In this document: piece by piece, positions 10,901 to 18,589 of the stretch
Position numbering within the stretch: the stretch's first letter is position 1
Layout of the letters: each line of letters opens with the position of its first letter
Assembly (NCBI GenBank): GCA_938018185.1
Contig: CALIIW010000244.1
Coordinates: forward strand, 1 to 41,856
Direction of reading: 5' to 3'
Origin: an uncultured Saprospiraceae bacterium
GTDB taxonomy: Bacteria > Bacteroidota > Bacteroidia > Chitinophagales > Saprospiraceae
DNA length: 41,856 nt
Position numbers and translations under genes: made by a program
The notes under the pieces: generated by a model
What the model was told of the DNA's origin: nothing
Databases searched by the model: none
The model's input: the letters and a program-made list of their open reading frames with translations, nothing else

Positions 10901-13195
10901 ACCATTGCTTGCAGATGCTAGTTGCTCATAAAGGCCAGATGTTGTCAACTGCATACCTGCAAAAGGGAATACTTCTCCTTCACATATTTCTTCCTCTATA
11001 TAAAGAGTAGCATGCTCCCCTACTATCAGATTCAAATAAACTGTGCTATCACAATCATTTGAAGCTATAAAAAGGTTTGAATAATTTCCAGTACTAGAAT
11101 AAATAGAATCCCCAACAGCAAATGATTCTCCTTTGCAAATGAATTCATCGAGGATTTGTTCCTGGTGAAGTTTTACATTCAGTTCAAAGGTCAATACACT
11201 ATCGCAGCCATTTGAAGCAATGTAATTGATTTCATAAACATCCTCTTCGCTAAAAATTTCTCCTGTGTTTAATATATAAATATCCCCTTCACAAATTTCT
11301 TCTTGTTGATAGGACTCATATTTTTGCTCGACAACTATATTCAATAAAAGTAAACTATCACATCCATTGGAGGCGGCATAAACAATATCGTATGAACCAG
11401 TCTCACTATAAGTTGAACCATCATCTAATGTAAAAATTTCCCCTTCGCAAATTTCTTCCTCTTGGATTGACAAATAAACCGGATCCAAATTCAAAGTAAA
11501 GGTTAGTGTGCTATCACAGCCATTGGTCCCTATGAGGACTTGTACATAACTTCCTTCCTCTGTATACATGGAGTCGTTTAAAACATAAACTTCTCCAGCG
11601 CATATATTAGCACTCAAGTCTTCAAAAGTCTCTTCTTTTTGCGTCACATCGACATAGATAATACTATCACAACCAAACTCAGTATGATATAGCAATTCAA
11701 AAGTTCCAGCTTCATCAAATACTTCTCCATCGTAAATAAAAGATTCTCCTGCACAAATAGAACCAGTTACATTATTTTCATAATTTGAATTGACTGACAA
11801 GTTAAATGTTACTAAACTATCACAGCCATTAGCGGCGGTATGTTCAAATTCGTAAGTCCCTTCTTCAAAAAAATAACCGCCATTAAATTCAAAACTATCT
11901 TGTTCACATATCTGTTCATTAAGTTCGAAAAAAGCTTGTTGGTTTAAAATCAAATTGAATTCAACAATACTATCACAACCATTGAATGCTGGATGACTGA
12001 ATTCGTAAAAACCTTCTTCCGTATATTCTTCTCCATTAAAAATCAAAGTATCCCCAAAACAAATACTTTCCTCGAAAGAGGAATAAACATCCGGTCTAAA
12101 AACAACAATTGCTTGAGCACAAATATTTAAAATGTAATCCAAACATATCTCATAGATAAAAAAATCTTCCACTGAAGGATCATCAGATTCATAAGTTATT
12201 GTTCCAGTTTGCTCATCATAGGTAAGATCCCCAAACAAAGGAGGATAAATAACACTGAAACTTCCGTTGTCAATTTCTTCTAGAGAAGATAAATCGTTAC
12301 TTAGTATATTGTATGGCACTCCAGCTGAAATACATATAGTATCATTTGCAGGAATAATAGCTGGAAAGGGAGGTAAAGCACAAGGGCAAGAAGCTCCATC
12401 ATTAATCCCAGAAGAAGGCCCACCAATAATTGGTAAAGCCTGAGAACTATTGATGTCAACATAGTAAATAGTCCCTGAAGCGTTATTAGAAACAAAAAGG
12501 CCTCCATTAGAAGTGGAAAAAGCTCCTCCAAAACCAGCTGATTCGTTTTCTAATCCTGTTAAGGGGTAAGCTGTTACGGCATTATTATTTGGATTAAACT
12601 CATAAAGATCATCGCCACCTACGCCATAGAATCTATCAGTAGATTCCACATAAGCCCAATCTGCAGCACGAAATTTTAAGTTTGTTGTAACTGCTAAATT
12701 TTCAACAACTAAAGTGCTTACGTTTATTTTATAAACTTCGTTTGCTCCTCCTTGGCAAACATAATAATTGCCCTTAGTATCAAAGCCTCCAACATAAATA
12801 CTTCCTATAATGGGCAATGGTCCAAAGTCCGTATAATTACCATCTGTATCAAATCTTATCAAATTTTGGCTACCCGCTGCGATACAGTACATGTATCCAT
12901 CTAAGACATTGAAGGCAGTTGCATTCACCTGGAATCCAAAGACCGCAATAATTTCAAAGCCCAATTCAATGCCGTCATATTCATATCGCACTAGGGTACC
13001 ATCAAAGCCAATTGTTTGATAAAAACCTGGATCACAAGCTATGGTATCCACAATCGTTGTTGCTGAAGAATTTGTTTCTGCAATCGCAGAATAGGTATTG
13101 ATTTGAAAGAAGAACATTAGAAAGGCAAGCCAATAGAGGTATCTTTCAATTGGTTTTAGTTGGTAGAAATTAGGTATACGACAAAGATGGCGCAT
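7928..13195 (-). CDS. giant secreted adhesin-like protein with ~19 Cys-pair repeats and T9SS C-terminal domain
   Basis: Predicted surface protein of 1755 residues. An N-terminal hydrophobic signal (YLYWLAFLMFFF, ending near residue 40) is followed to about residue 280 by a DUF6923-like propeller region ending NDGASCPC, related to the protein at 149-2497. Residues about 370-1330 hold 18 full repeats and one decayed repeat of about 50 residues each. Each has the shape ICEGE-x(5-8)-G-x(2)-(Y/F)-x(3)-G-x-Y-x(8-10)-NGCDS-(hydrophobic strand), with one Cys at each end. Two SprB-like segments with 'G(S/T)PPY(S/F)..WS.G' follow at about 1350-1560. The last ~95 residues are the gliding-motility/type B sorting domain (YIPNAFTPNKDGVND, YDRWGNELF, YGWDGTFRG, GDVTLLY). 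Export by T9SS and attachment or display are inferred; the ligand is unknown. Confidence 0.88.
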   Translation of the reverse strand: MRHLCRIPNFYQLKPIERYLYWLAFLMFFFQINTYSAIAETNSSATTIVDTIACDPGFYQTIGFDGTLVRYEYDGIELGFEIIAVFGFQVNATAFNVLDGYMYCIAAGSQNLIRFDTDGNYTDFGPLPIIGSIYVGGFDTKGNYYVCQGGANEVYKINVSTLVVENLAVTTNLKFRAADWAYVESTDRFYGVGGDDLYEFNPNNNAVTAYPLTGLENESAGFGGAFSTSNGGLFVSNNASGTIYYVDINSSQALPIIGGPSSGINDGASCPCALPPFPAIIPANDTICISAGVPYNILSNDLSSLEEIDNGSFSVIYPPLFGDLTYDEQTGTITYESDDPSVEDFFIYEICLDYILNICAQAIVVFRPDVYSSFEESICFGDTLIFNGEEYTEEGFYEFSHPAFNGCDSIVEFNLILNQQAFFELNEQICEQDSFEFNGGYFFEEGTYEFEHTAANGCDSLVTFNLSVNSNYENNVTGSICAGESFIYDGEVFDEAGTFELLYHTEFGCDSIIYVDVTQKEETFEDLSANICAGEVYVLNDSMYTEEGSYVQVLIGTNGCDSTLTFTLNLDPVYLSIQEEEICEGEIFTLDDGSTYSETGSYDIVYAASNGCDSLLLLNIVVEQKYESYQQEEICEGDIYILNTGEIFSEEDVYEINYIASNGCDSVLTFELNVKLHQEQILDEFICKGESFAVGDSIYSSTGNYSNLFIASNDCDSTVYLNLIVGEHATLYIEEEICEGEVFPFAGMQLTTSGLYEQLASASNGCDSLITLSLDVLENKNRSIEVSICEGESYTLGADSYSETGTYEALFMASNGCDSLVSLSLSIAPNFTEVLKEEICEGDEYQINNMSFSETGYYEIFIEGNNTCDSIIYLDLVQRQHKSFAFQQSICEGETYLWDNLSLEESGIYIQEYLTSYGCDSIVTLSLDLDPVYSSNIIEELCEGESITLGGQTFSVTGIYELNLQTQMACDSVITLDLTVNEHVSTSLEEIICEGELVEFGGISYSSSGVYQQQLQNSKGCDSLVSLDLMVNPVYTFNYQEEVCSGEIFSLNGQDYNETGLYEIELLTVDGCDSVLILDLIVKDHKITVLDEVVCIGSTFAVGDSIYDSEGSYQNIFPATNGCDSIVNLNLRVEQIFTTTINEGICPGEVLTLLGEDYMEEGMYEILIQASNGCDSLITLNLNIFEPSSTDIQATICEGETYLFDNTAYADAGTYSQTLSNQNLCDSIVSLTLKVEEVFETNLFPEICEGESFEVAGEVFTASGEYINLLSAENGCDSTIYTSLIVHPLPFTNLEKLTCLEEELGTEVNVFTSENGCDSTVITTTYLLPPDECFLLAEVIGETLDCGLEEGAFLFDISVGTPPFIISWSGATSGSILVDSLGDFELANLLIGFYEFEIIDANNNSILLSAEILQHESPVVFAQVALAFGAYDVSCFGAADGSALAVASGGSPPYSFYWSTGDTGPEVFDLEAGEYSVTLVDANNCESITDVVLRAPPPLNLDLIISEIECFDLESGYIQLDPIGGVPPYSYSINNEPMQSSNQFDFLTGGTYNLSVFDANDCLIEETVWLQVPIAIDVELGEDIYIALGEGADFQALLNVPISELDSISWSENLETDCEDCLDQVVYPVITSSYTITVDDVNGCSSTDKITIHVDRDQDVYIPNAFTPNKDGVNDVFMIFGNENAPPKVNSFHIYDRWGNELFEREDFLANDPTYGWDGTFRGELHNPGVFVYYAIIEFFDGQQVLYKGDVTLLY
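9200..12085 (-). repeat. coding tandem repeats (ICEGE...GCDS), about 150 bp each
   Basis: This part of the large surface-protein gene encodes 18 complete units and one degenerate unit. Cys residues open and close each unit (IC.G... and GCDS). Identity between neighbouring units is moderate and the spacing is nearly constant, so the array is old, not a recent slippage expansion. Boundaries are estimated from the translated motifs. Confidence 0.85.
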
Positions 13196-13371
13196 TTTAG
13201 GCTTTGCTTGTTCCCTTAAATTTAATAAAATTTTAGGAATAAATTTGCTAAAGCTCAGTTATTGGGATTGGTCGAAAAGTTCAAATAATCCTCGATTTGT
13301 ATCAAAAGATAATCAGTCTATCAATATTGCTTTTCTAATAGTAGATATCAAAAAGATTGAAAGCTCCTCCA

Positions 13372-13406
13372 AAAACAAAAGACAAGCTGAAATCAGCTTG
13401 TCTTTT
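13372..13406 (-). terminator. terminator of the acyl-CoA dehydrogenase gene
   Basis: A 14-bp perfect stem (AAAAGACAAGCTGA at 13377-13390 with TCAGCTTGTCTTTT at 13393-13406) with a 2-base loop lies 53 bases beyond the stop codon. On the minus strand the T-rich side continues as TTTTGTTTTTGG. The stem has T residues on both sides and could act on both strands. Confidence 0.75.
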
Positions 13407-13458
13407 GGTAAAATGTTATTTGAGGTATTCAGTGTTTCATACTGTTCTCCCCTTAACA

Positions 13459-15270
13459 TTAAAAGCAATATTCATTTTTTTCAATTACAAGATCAGCAAT
13501 CAGACGTCTATCCTTCTTTACATTAGTAGGAGGATAAGCCGTAAATCGTTTTAGTCCTAAAAGGAATGTTTTAATAAGATCTTCCTCTGCAAAAGAGACA
13601 ACAGCATCCGTTGCATTTTTTCTAAGACGATCATTTGCATCCGTTATAAAGACTCTAAGCATGGCTTCATAGATCTCTTGATCGGCCTTCTTATTGTCCA
13701 CGCCTTTCAATTTTTGGACTCTCAAGAGCATGGATTCTGCCATGAAACAATCAATCATCATGTCCGCAATATTCATAAGAACTTCTTGCTCTTCTTTTAA
13801 ATTCATTTTGCCATCCAATTGCATTTTAGCCGCAGCTCCTGCAACCATCAGAATTGCTTTCTTAAAATCTGCAACTGCTTTGGTCTCTTGGCCATAAGGA
13901 CCTTCCGGCAAATCCATTAAAGGCATGCTTGCTAATTCTTTCTGAACTGCCCAAGCAGGACCTGCAAGGTCAAATTTTCCCTTCATAGCTCTTTTAAAAA
14001 GCATATCGACAATGAGCATTCTGTTTATCTCATTTGTCCCTTCATATATTCTTGCGATTCTGATATCTCTATATGCTCTAGCAATATCGCTTTCTTCTGA
14101 GAACCCCATGCCTCCATGAATTTGTAAAGATTCGTCAACGATATATGAACCAATTTCTGATCCAGCCACTTTTAAGATTGAACTTTCAATAGCATATTCT
14201 TCTGCTGCCAAAAGTTTAGCTTCACTATACATTTTGCCTTCCGATTTCAAAGAGGCAACATTTTCTTGCATTAAATTAGACACCCTATAAAGTGCAGAAT
14301 TCAAAGCGAAAAGCCTTGTTGACATTTCTGCAATCTTATATTTGATTGCACCAAAATTTGATATTGGTTGTTTGAATTGAATTCTTTCATTGGCATATTT
14401 AACGCCTAGGTCAAGGCTGGCTTTAGCGCCTCCTGAAGTTAATGCCCCAAGCTTATATCTTCCAGCATTTAAGGAATTAAAAGCAATCAAGTGCCCTTTT
14501 CCGATTTCTCCTAAAACAGATTCTACAGGAACTTTTGTGTCTTCAAAAAATACTTGTCTAGTCGAAGACCCTTTAATACCTAATTTTTGCTCTTCTGCTC
14601 CTAAACTCATTCCTTCAGCTCCTTTTTCAACAATGAAACCTGTGAACTTATTTCCATCAACTTGTGCAAAGACGATAAATACGTCTGCAAATCCCGCATT
14701 TGTGATCCACATTTTTTGTCCATTCAAAATGTAGTGCTTACCATCTTCTGATAAAATTGCTGTTGTTTTAGCAGCTAGTGCATCAGAACCAGAACTAGGC
14801 TCTGTCAAACAATAGGAAGCTTTTAAAACTCCATTTATTAGACCTGGTAAATATTTTTTCTTTTGATCTTCGTTGCCGAAATACAAAATTGGCAACATCC
14901 CAATTCCTGTATGAGCTGCATAAGTTGTACAAAATGATCCCGAAGGCCCAAATGCTTCTAAGAGCACTGTATTTGTATTAGTATCCATTTCCATGCCCCC
15001 ATATTCCTCTGGCATATGTGTTCCTAATAATCCAAGCTCAGCAGCTTTAAGCATAATCCCAACTGTAACACCCTCCTCTTGTTTTTCTATTTTATCCATT
15101 GCTGGTAAAACTTCATTTTTCAGAAAGTCTTCAACCATTTGTCTGATCATCAATTGTTCTTCATTGATGTCTTCTCGAATAAAAGTATCGTTGGCAATAG
15201 AATCTTTGATGATAAATTCACCACCTTTTAGAATTGAGTTTAGCAAAGATTTGGACGGATTTTTTGTCAT
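13459..15270 (-). CDS. acyl-CoA dehydrogenase family protein
   Basis: FAD-dependent oxidation of an acyl-CoA to the 2-enoyl-CoA, first step of beta-oxidation. 603 residues, longer than the ~380-residue core; the extra C-terminal helical region (from about 430) is typical of the Bacillus FadE-like subgroup. Motifs: CLTEPSSGSD at 154-163 (FAD/substrate signature 1), MWITNAGFADVF near 187-198, LQIHGGMGFSEESDIARAYRDIR near 382-404, and IYEGTNEI, whose Glu410 is the expected catalytic base of the medium/short-chain type. A MarR gene lies directly upstream on the same strand. The 205-base spacer carries two identical palindromes, so control by that MarR protein is likely. Exact chain-length preference cannot be read from sequence. 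Confidence 0.9.
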   Translation of the reverse strand: MTKNPSKSLLNSILKGGEFIIKDSIANDTFIREDINEEQLMIRQMVEDFLKNEVLPAMDKIEKQEEGVTVGIMLKAAELGLLGTHMPEEYGGMEMDTNTNTVLLEAFGPSGSFCTTYAAHTGIGMLPILYFGNEDQKKKYLPGLINGVLKASYCLTEPSSGSDALAAKTTAILSEDGKHYILNGQKMWITNAGFADVFIVFAQVDGNKFTGFIVEKGAEGMSLGAEEQKLGIKGSSTRQVFFEDTKVPVESVLGEIGKGHLIAFNSLNAGRYKLGALTSGGAKASLDLGVKYANERIQFKQPISNFGAIKYKIAEMSTRLFALNSALYRVSNLMQENVASLKSEGKMYSEAKLLAAEEYAIESSILKVAGSEIGSYIVDESLQIHGGMGFSEESDIARAYRDIRIARIYEGTNEINRMLIVDMLFKRAMKGKFDLAGPAWAVQKELASMPLMDLPEGPYGQETKAVADFKKAILMVAGAAAKMQLDGKMNLKEEQEVLMNIADMMIDCFMAESMLLRVQKLKGVDNKKADQEIYEAMLRVFITDANDRLRKNATDAVVSFAEEDLIKTFLLGLKRFTAYPPTNVKKDRRLIADLVIEKNEYCF

Positions 15271-15290
15271 GATAATGGAATTAAATATTA

Positions 15291-15308
15291 TTAGCGAATT
15301 TTCGCTAA
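15291..15308. promoter_or_regulatory. operator palindrome O1 for the MarR regulator (proposed)
   Basis: TTAGCGAATTTTCGCTAA is a perfect 8-bp-arm palindrome with a TT centre. It lies 21-38 bases before the acyl-CoA dehydrogenase start and overlaps a -7-like TATCTTTA (15313-15306, minus strand), where binding would block transcription. The 16-base core is repeated exactly at 15343-15358. Confidence 0.7.
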
Positions 15309-15342
15309 AGATATAGGATTATTTTGAATAAGTAAAGGATTA

Positions 15343-15358
15343 TAGCGAATTTTCGCTA
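15343..15358. promoter_or_regulatory. operator palindrome O2 for the MarR regulator (proposed)
   Basis: TAGCGAATTTTCGCTA is identical to the core of O1. The centres are 51 bases apart, close to five helical turns, so both would face the same side of the DNA. O2 lies just upstream of where a -33 element would fall. Confidence 0.7.
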
Positions 15359-15475
15359 CTATTTCACGAAATACGCCTATATCTAAGGATAAGACAATAT
15401 TTATACCATTTAAGGTAGTTCTGGTTTTGGCTTGAGGGATTAACTCTAGGAAGGTATCAGAGTCAAACTAATTAA

Positions 15476-15925
15476 TTAGCCTCTCATTTTGTCAAGAAGA
15501 TCACTCAATAATTTAGCTTCCGCTGGTTCAAGGTTGCGGTCTATAATCGCTGACATGTCAACCTTTTGTTCGATATCATTTACAAAATTGATTCCCTCTT
15601 GAGACAGGGTAATGTCAACCAATCTTTTGTCAGAACAGCAAGCTTCTCTATTAACCCAACCTTTTGAGCAAAGTCGCTCTACCAATCTTGAAGTGTCAGC
15701 CATTCGTTCTATCATGCGTCCTCTTATACAAGAAGTTGAGATAGGTTTTGATGCCCCTTTTAGAATTTTTAAGACATTGTATTGTTGTAATGTAATGTCA
15801 TAAGGTTTGAGCAAAACTTTGATCTTGCTTGCAAGCCAATTTGAAGTAAAAATCAAGTTAACAGCAGTCCTATGGCACTCGCTTTTAAAAGGCTTCGTCT
15901 GATTTATTTCATCTTCAATCCGCAT
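15476..15925 (-). CDS. MarR family transcriptional regulator
   Basis: Winged-helix regulator of 149 residues, the usual MarR size. Visible elements: an N-terminal dimer helix, LLKPYDITLQQYNVLKILKGA (helix before the recognition fold), ADTSRLVERLCSKGWVNREACCSDKRLVDITLSQEG (recognition helix, then the wing with the conserved D.R residues), and a C-terminal helix LEPAEAKLLSDLLDKMR. An adjacent Cys pair sits in the wing (CCSDKR), and single Cys residues occur at CHR and SCIRG, so redox or thiol sensing is possible but unproven. It sits upstream of the acyl-CoA dehydrogenase gene on the same strand. The paired palindromes in between suggest it represses that gene, perhaps relieved by an acyl-CoA or fatty-acid ligand (inference). 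Confidence 0.9.
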   Translation of the reverse strand: MRIEDEINQTKPFKSECHRTAVNLIFTSNWLASKIKVLLKPYDITLQQYNVLKILKGASKPISTSCIRGRMIERMADTSRLVERLCSKGWVNREACCSDKRLVDITLSQEGINFVNDIEQKVDMSAIIDRNLEPAEAKLLSDLLDKMRG

Positions 15926-15949
15926 ATTATTATCTTAATTAATCTTTGC

Positions 15950-15987
15950 AAAAAGAGAAGCTGTTTGTATCAAAAAAACAGCTTCTC
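15950..15987 (-). terminator. terminator of the ECF sigma factor gene
   Basis: Perfect 12-bp stem GAGAAGCTGTTT/AAACAGCTTCTC (15955-15966 with 15976-15987, loop 9) followed on the minus strand by TTTTT. It is 30 bases beyond the sigma factor stop and separates it from the MarR gene. Confidence 0.8.
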
Positions 15988-16016
15988 ATTTTGTAACGCT
16001 AGTTAAATGGGATTGT

Positions 16017-16529
16017 TTATCTTAAACCAGCAGCTAGTGCTTTTCCTTGCAATTCTTTTCTTGCGAAGAATATTCGGCTTTTAATTGTACCTAATGGTGC
16101 CTCTAGGGCGTCTGCAATCTCTTGATAGCTCATTCCAAGATAATACATCCAAAAAGGTTGTCTTAATTTTTCATCAATACTTTCAAGCATATCCATCAAT
16201 TCAGCAACAGCCATGTTGGTTATACCGTCATTGGTTGTTGTTGTCCCAGGTGTTGCCTGAGTAAAGTAAAGGCTATCTGAAGGAGCGGAAGTTACACTAC
16301 TTCTTTTCTTCCTTCTATATTCATTTATAAAAGTATTCCTCATCAAAGTCATGATCCATGCTTTGAAATTGGTTCCTATTCTAAATTTATCTCTATTCTT
16401 TAGGGCTTTGAATACTGTTTCTTGAAACAAATCCTTGGAGTCGTCCATGTTTTTGGTCAAGCTTAAAGCAAATGACTGCAATGGGGAACTCACATCGTCT
16501 ATGTATCTATAAAATTCAGTTGCACTCAT
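16017..16529 (-). CDS. ECF RNA polymerase sigma factor
   Basis: Sigma-70 family group 4 factor, 170 residues. Region 2 is seen in LQSFALSLTKNMDDSKDLFQETVFKALKNRDKF with the -10-type recognition part TNFKAWIMTLMRNTFINEYRRKKR. Region 4 is in LDMLESIDEKLRQPFWMYYLGMSYQEIADALEAPLGTIKSRIFFARKEL, a helix-turn-helix. The linker (residues about 82-108) is Ser/Thr/Pro-rich. No anti-sigma gene is adjacent: the next gene upstream is the SWIM-family relative and downstream is MarR, each separated by spacers. A perfect -7 box lies 72 bases before the start (16601-16608). Confidence 0.92.
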   Translation of the reverse strand: MSATEFYRYIDDVSSPLQSFALSLTKNMDDSKDLFQETVFKALKNRDKFRIGTNFKAWIMTLMRNTFINEYRRKKRSSVTSAPSDSLYFTQATPGTTTTNDGITNMAVAELMDMLESIDEKLRQPFWMYYLGMSYQEIADALEAPLGTIKSRIFFARKELQGKALAAGLR

Positions 16530-16600
16530 AATTAACTGTTTTGAAATTTAAATTATTTAATTTATTAAAAGCTCAAAAAGAACTTTCAATGTTACAACAC

Positions 16601-16608
16601 CAAAGTTA
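16601..16608 (-). promoter_or_regulatory. -7 box of a Bacteroidota promoter, sigma factor gene
   Basis: TAACTTTG on the minus strand matches TAnnTTTG exactly in the 197-base spacer before the ECF sigma gene. No TTTG was found 19 bases upstream, so the call rests on one element. Confidence 0.35.
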
Positions 16609-16726
16609 TAACATCTATTGCAGAACATTTGTTAAAAAGTGTTAATTAAACTTTAAGAACCTATTAAATACCTAAAAATTTGAAGAAAAATAGACCATTT
16701 TAGGCCTTTAACTCTTGAAAAGGTCA

Positions 16727-17722
16727 TCAAGAATATTCTAAGGAGATGAATCTATTATTTATAATAACAGAGAGTGGTTCTAATCTTTGTCCATCCCAGG
16801 TAGCAAAAAGTCTTATAGGATGTCCAGCTGAAATGGCCAATAATCCCCATTTCAAGCTTGCTTCACAATTGCATTCTAGGGACTTATTTTCTTTGTCAAT
16901 AACAAATACGCTTTCATCTTTAGCTTGAATTTGTACATCCTTTAAGCAAAGTGGAAATTTATTTATAATGGGTTTCAGTGAAATGGCTTTTGAATAAGAC
17001 TTCAGAAAACTTTCTAAATCTGGATAAGCTGCAAAAGTTTTGATTTCAGTTTCTAAATGAACATAATTGACAATCATTAATCTCATTGGATATGAGGAAG
17101 GGTAAATTTTAAGATCTCCCTTAAATTGTCTACCTGCTTTCCAATCAATCATAAAGCCCTGTTTACCCCATGCATATTCCAAGAGCAAACCCATAAATTT
17201 AGTTTGCATCCCTTGCACCCATGTTCTTCTAGATCTAATCTTAGCCTCGGTACTTTCTCTTACTGACAAAATTTTCCAATCATCACTTATGATAGAACTA
17301 TTTTCAAGATGTTTTTTGGTGATGTTAAAACCCGATACATTCAAAAAATCTAACTGCTCTTCTTGCGAGAAGCTATCAAGATTTATTAAAGCGTTGGATA
17401 AGAGGTAAAGCTCAGAAATTTCACTTAGTACTAAATCTTCCCATTCATCTTCATTTTCTATCAAATTGGAGATCTTCCAAATACGGTTACTAAGACCTGC
17501 TAATTTGGAGTCAACCATTCTCTTTGATATGGTCTCCCAAAACTCAGATCCATATGTTGGTAAACTTGCCAGGCCATTTTTCATTTGGTCATTCAACCAA
17601 TTGATCAAATCTGCCGCACCAGCTTGCATCAATTCAACACGCTTATTATCGGGGAAAGGAAGTTTTGAATTATTTGACTTGAGTCCGGTAGCCAAATCAG
17701 TGCTCTTTGACTTTGTTTTCAT
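16727..17722 (-). CDS. SWIM-family-related protein lacking the SWIM zinc finger
   Basis: Cytoplasmic protein of 331 residues. Its N-terminal third (AADLINWLNDQMKNGL, LPTYGSEFWETISKRMVDSK, LAGLSNRIWKI) closely matches what I recall of the region following the SWIM finger in Bacteroidota and actinobacterial SWIM zinc-finger proteins (pattern 'G...L..WL.D....G...LP...YWE...KRMVDAQ.PGLA'). Later RRTWVQG, LLLEYAWGKQG and YPSSYPMRLMIV also match that layout. The expected CxCx(n)CxH finger is absent, and rnc precedes it directly, overlapping by 26 bases. Such proteins usually neighbour DUF5691, and a DUF5691 gene is at 6051-7589. Function is unknown. The homology is from memory of family sequences and needs a profile search. 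Confidence 0.65.
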   Translation of the reverse strand: MKTKSKSTDLATGLKSNNSKLPFPDNKRVELMQAGAADLINWLNDQMKNGLASLPTYGSEFWETISKRMVDSKLAGLSNRIWKISNLIENEDEWEDLVLSEISELYLLSNALINLDSFSQEEQLDFLNVSGFNITKKHLENSSIISDDWKILSVRESTEAKIRSRRTWVQGMQTKFMGLLLEYAWGKQGFMIDWKAGRQFKGDLKIYPSSYPMRLMIVNYVHLETEIKTFAAYPDLESFLKSYSKAISLKPIINKFPLCLKDVQIQAKDESVFVIDKENKSLECNCEASLKWGLLAISAGHPIRLFATWDGQRLEPLSVIINNRFISLEYS

Positions 17723-18446
17723 AAGTGGTTGAAATACCCATAGAGATCATTGCTCTAGAGGAAGCTGTTTGTTCTGCACTCTTTTTATTAAAGTCATCGG
17801 CAATGGCAATTTTTACACCATCAATAAGAACAGCGACTTTGAAGCGATCTCTTTTTTCAAATTTATACCTTGCAACAACTTTGTAAGAAACCATTTGTCC
17901 ATTCTTCTGACACCATTCCAAGAGTTGACTTTTATAGTTCTCATCTAAAGTCTCTAGTTCATGGACGTCAATGTAGTTTCGTAATATTTTTTGTACAATG
18001 AATTTTTTTGTTTTGGCGTAACCTTTTTCTAAGTAGACAGCTCCAACCAAAGCTTCAACCGCATTACCTAACATGGATCTAGACAATCTCGTATTATTAT
18101 ATTCAGATAAAATCATGTCAAGTCCCATTTTATCGCCAATACTATTTAGTGCCTTTCTTTGGACGATTTTGGATCTCATTTTAGTTAAAAATCCTTCATT
18201 ACCATTCGGATATTTTTTGAACAGGTATTCAGCGACGATTGTCCCGAGAACGGCGTCTCCTAGAAATTCTAAACGTTCATTATTTTGTATGGTATAAGAT
18301 TTTTCAGGCGCATTTGATTTGTGCGAAAAAGCTAACTTAAACAATTCAATATTGACAGGGGTAAAGCCTAATAAAGACCGCAGTTTTTTTGCGAGTTGTT
18401 TTTCTTTAGAAAAATATAAATTATAAAATCTTATAAAAAATCTCAA
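17697..18446 (-). CDS. rnc: ribonuclease III
   Basis: Endonuclease cleaving double-stranded RNA in rRNA and mRNA processing, 249 residues. The RNase III signature NERLEFLGDAVL is at residues 56-67 with catalytic Glu60 and Asp64. The second acidic patch reads GNAVEALVGAVYLEKGY: Glu is retained while the position that is Asp in E. coli is Asn, as I recall from other Bacteroidota. A C-terminal double-stranded RNA-binding domain follows (YKSQLLEWCQKNGQMVSYKVV...FKVAVLIDGVKIAIADDFNKKSAEQTASSRAM). Gene order acpP-fabF-rnc is a conserved cluster in this phylum. Its 3' end overlaps the SWIM-related gene by 26 bases. Confidence 0.95.
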   Translation of the reverse strand: MRFFIRFYNLYFSKEKQLAKKLRSLLGFTPVNIELFKLAFSHKSNAPEKSYTIQNNERLEFLGDAVLGTIVAEYLFKKYPNGNEGFLTKMRSKIVQRKALNSIGDKMGLDMILSEYNNTRLSRSMLGNAVEALVGAVYLEKGYAKTKKFIVQKILRNYIDVHELETLDENYKSQLLEWCQKNGQMVSYKVVARYKFEKRDRFKVAVLIDGVKIAIADDFNKKSAEQTASSRAMISMGISTTYENKVKEH

Positions 18447-18589
18447 AAAGTAAAGTTTTAGGTAAATACCGTAAGTATAATTAAACCCTAGAATCCTAAT
18501 GAATTGAGGGTAAGTTTAGTCGCTTCAAATTAATGGGTTCCTATGAAGATACGACCAAAAAGCGAATTGGTTAGACAAAAATATTGCTT

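Noticed and set aside
8734-11010. Open frames antisense to the large surface protein
   Set aside because: Short, with biased composition mirrored from the coding strand, and no start or conserved domain.
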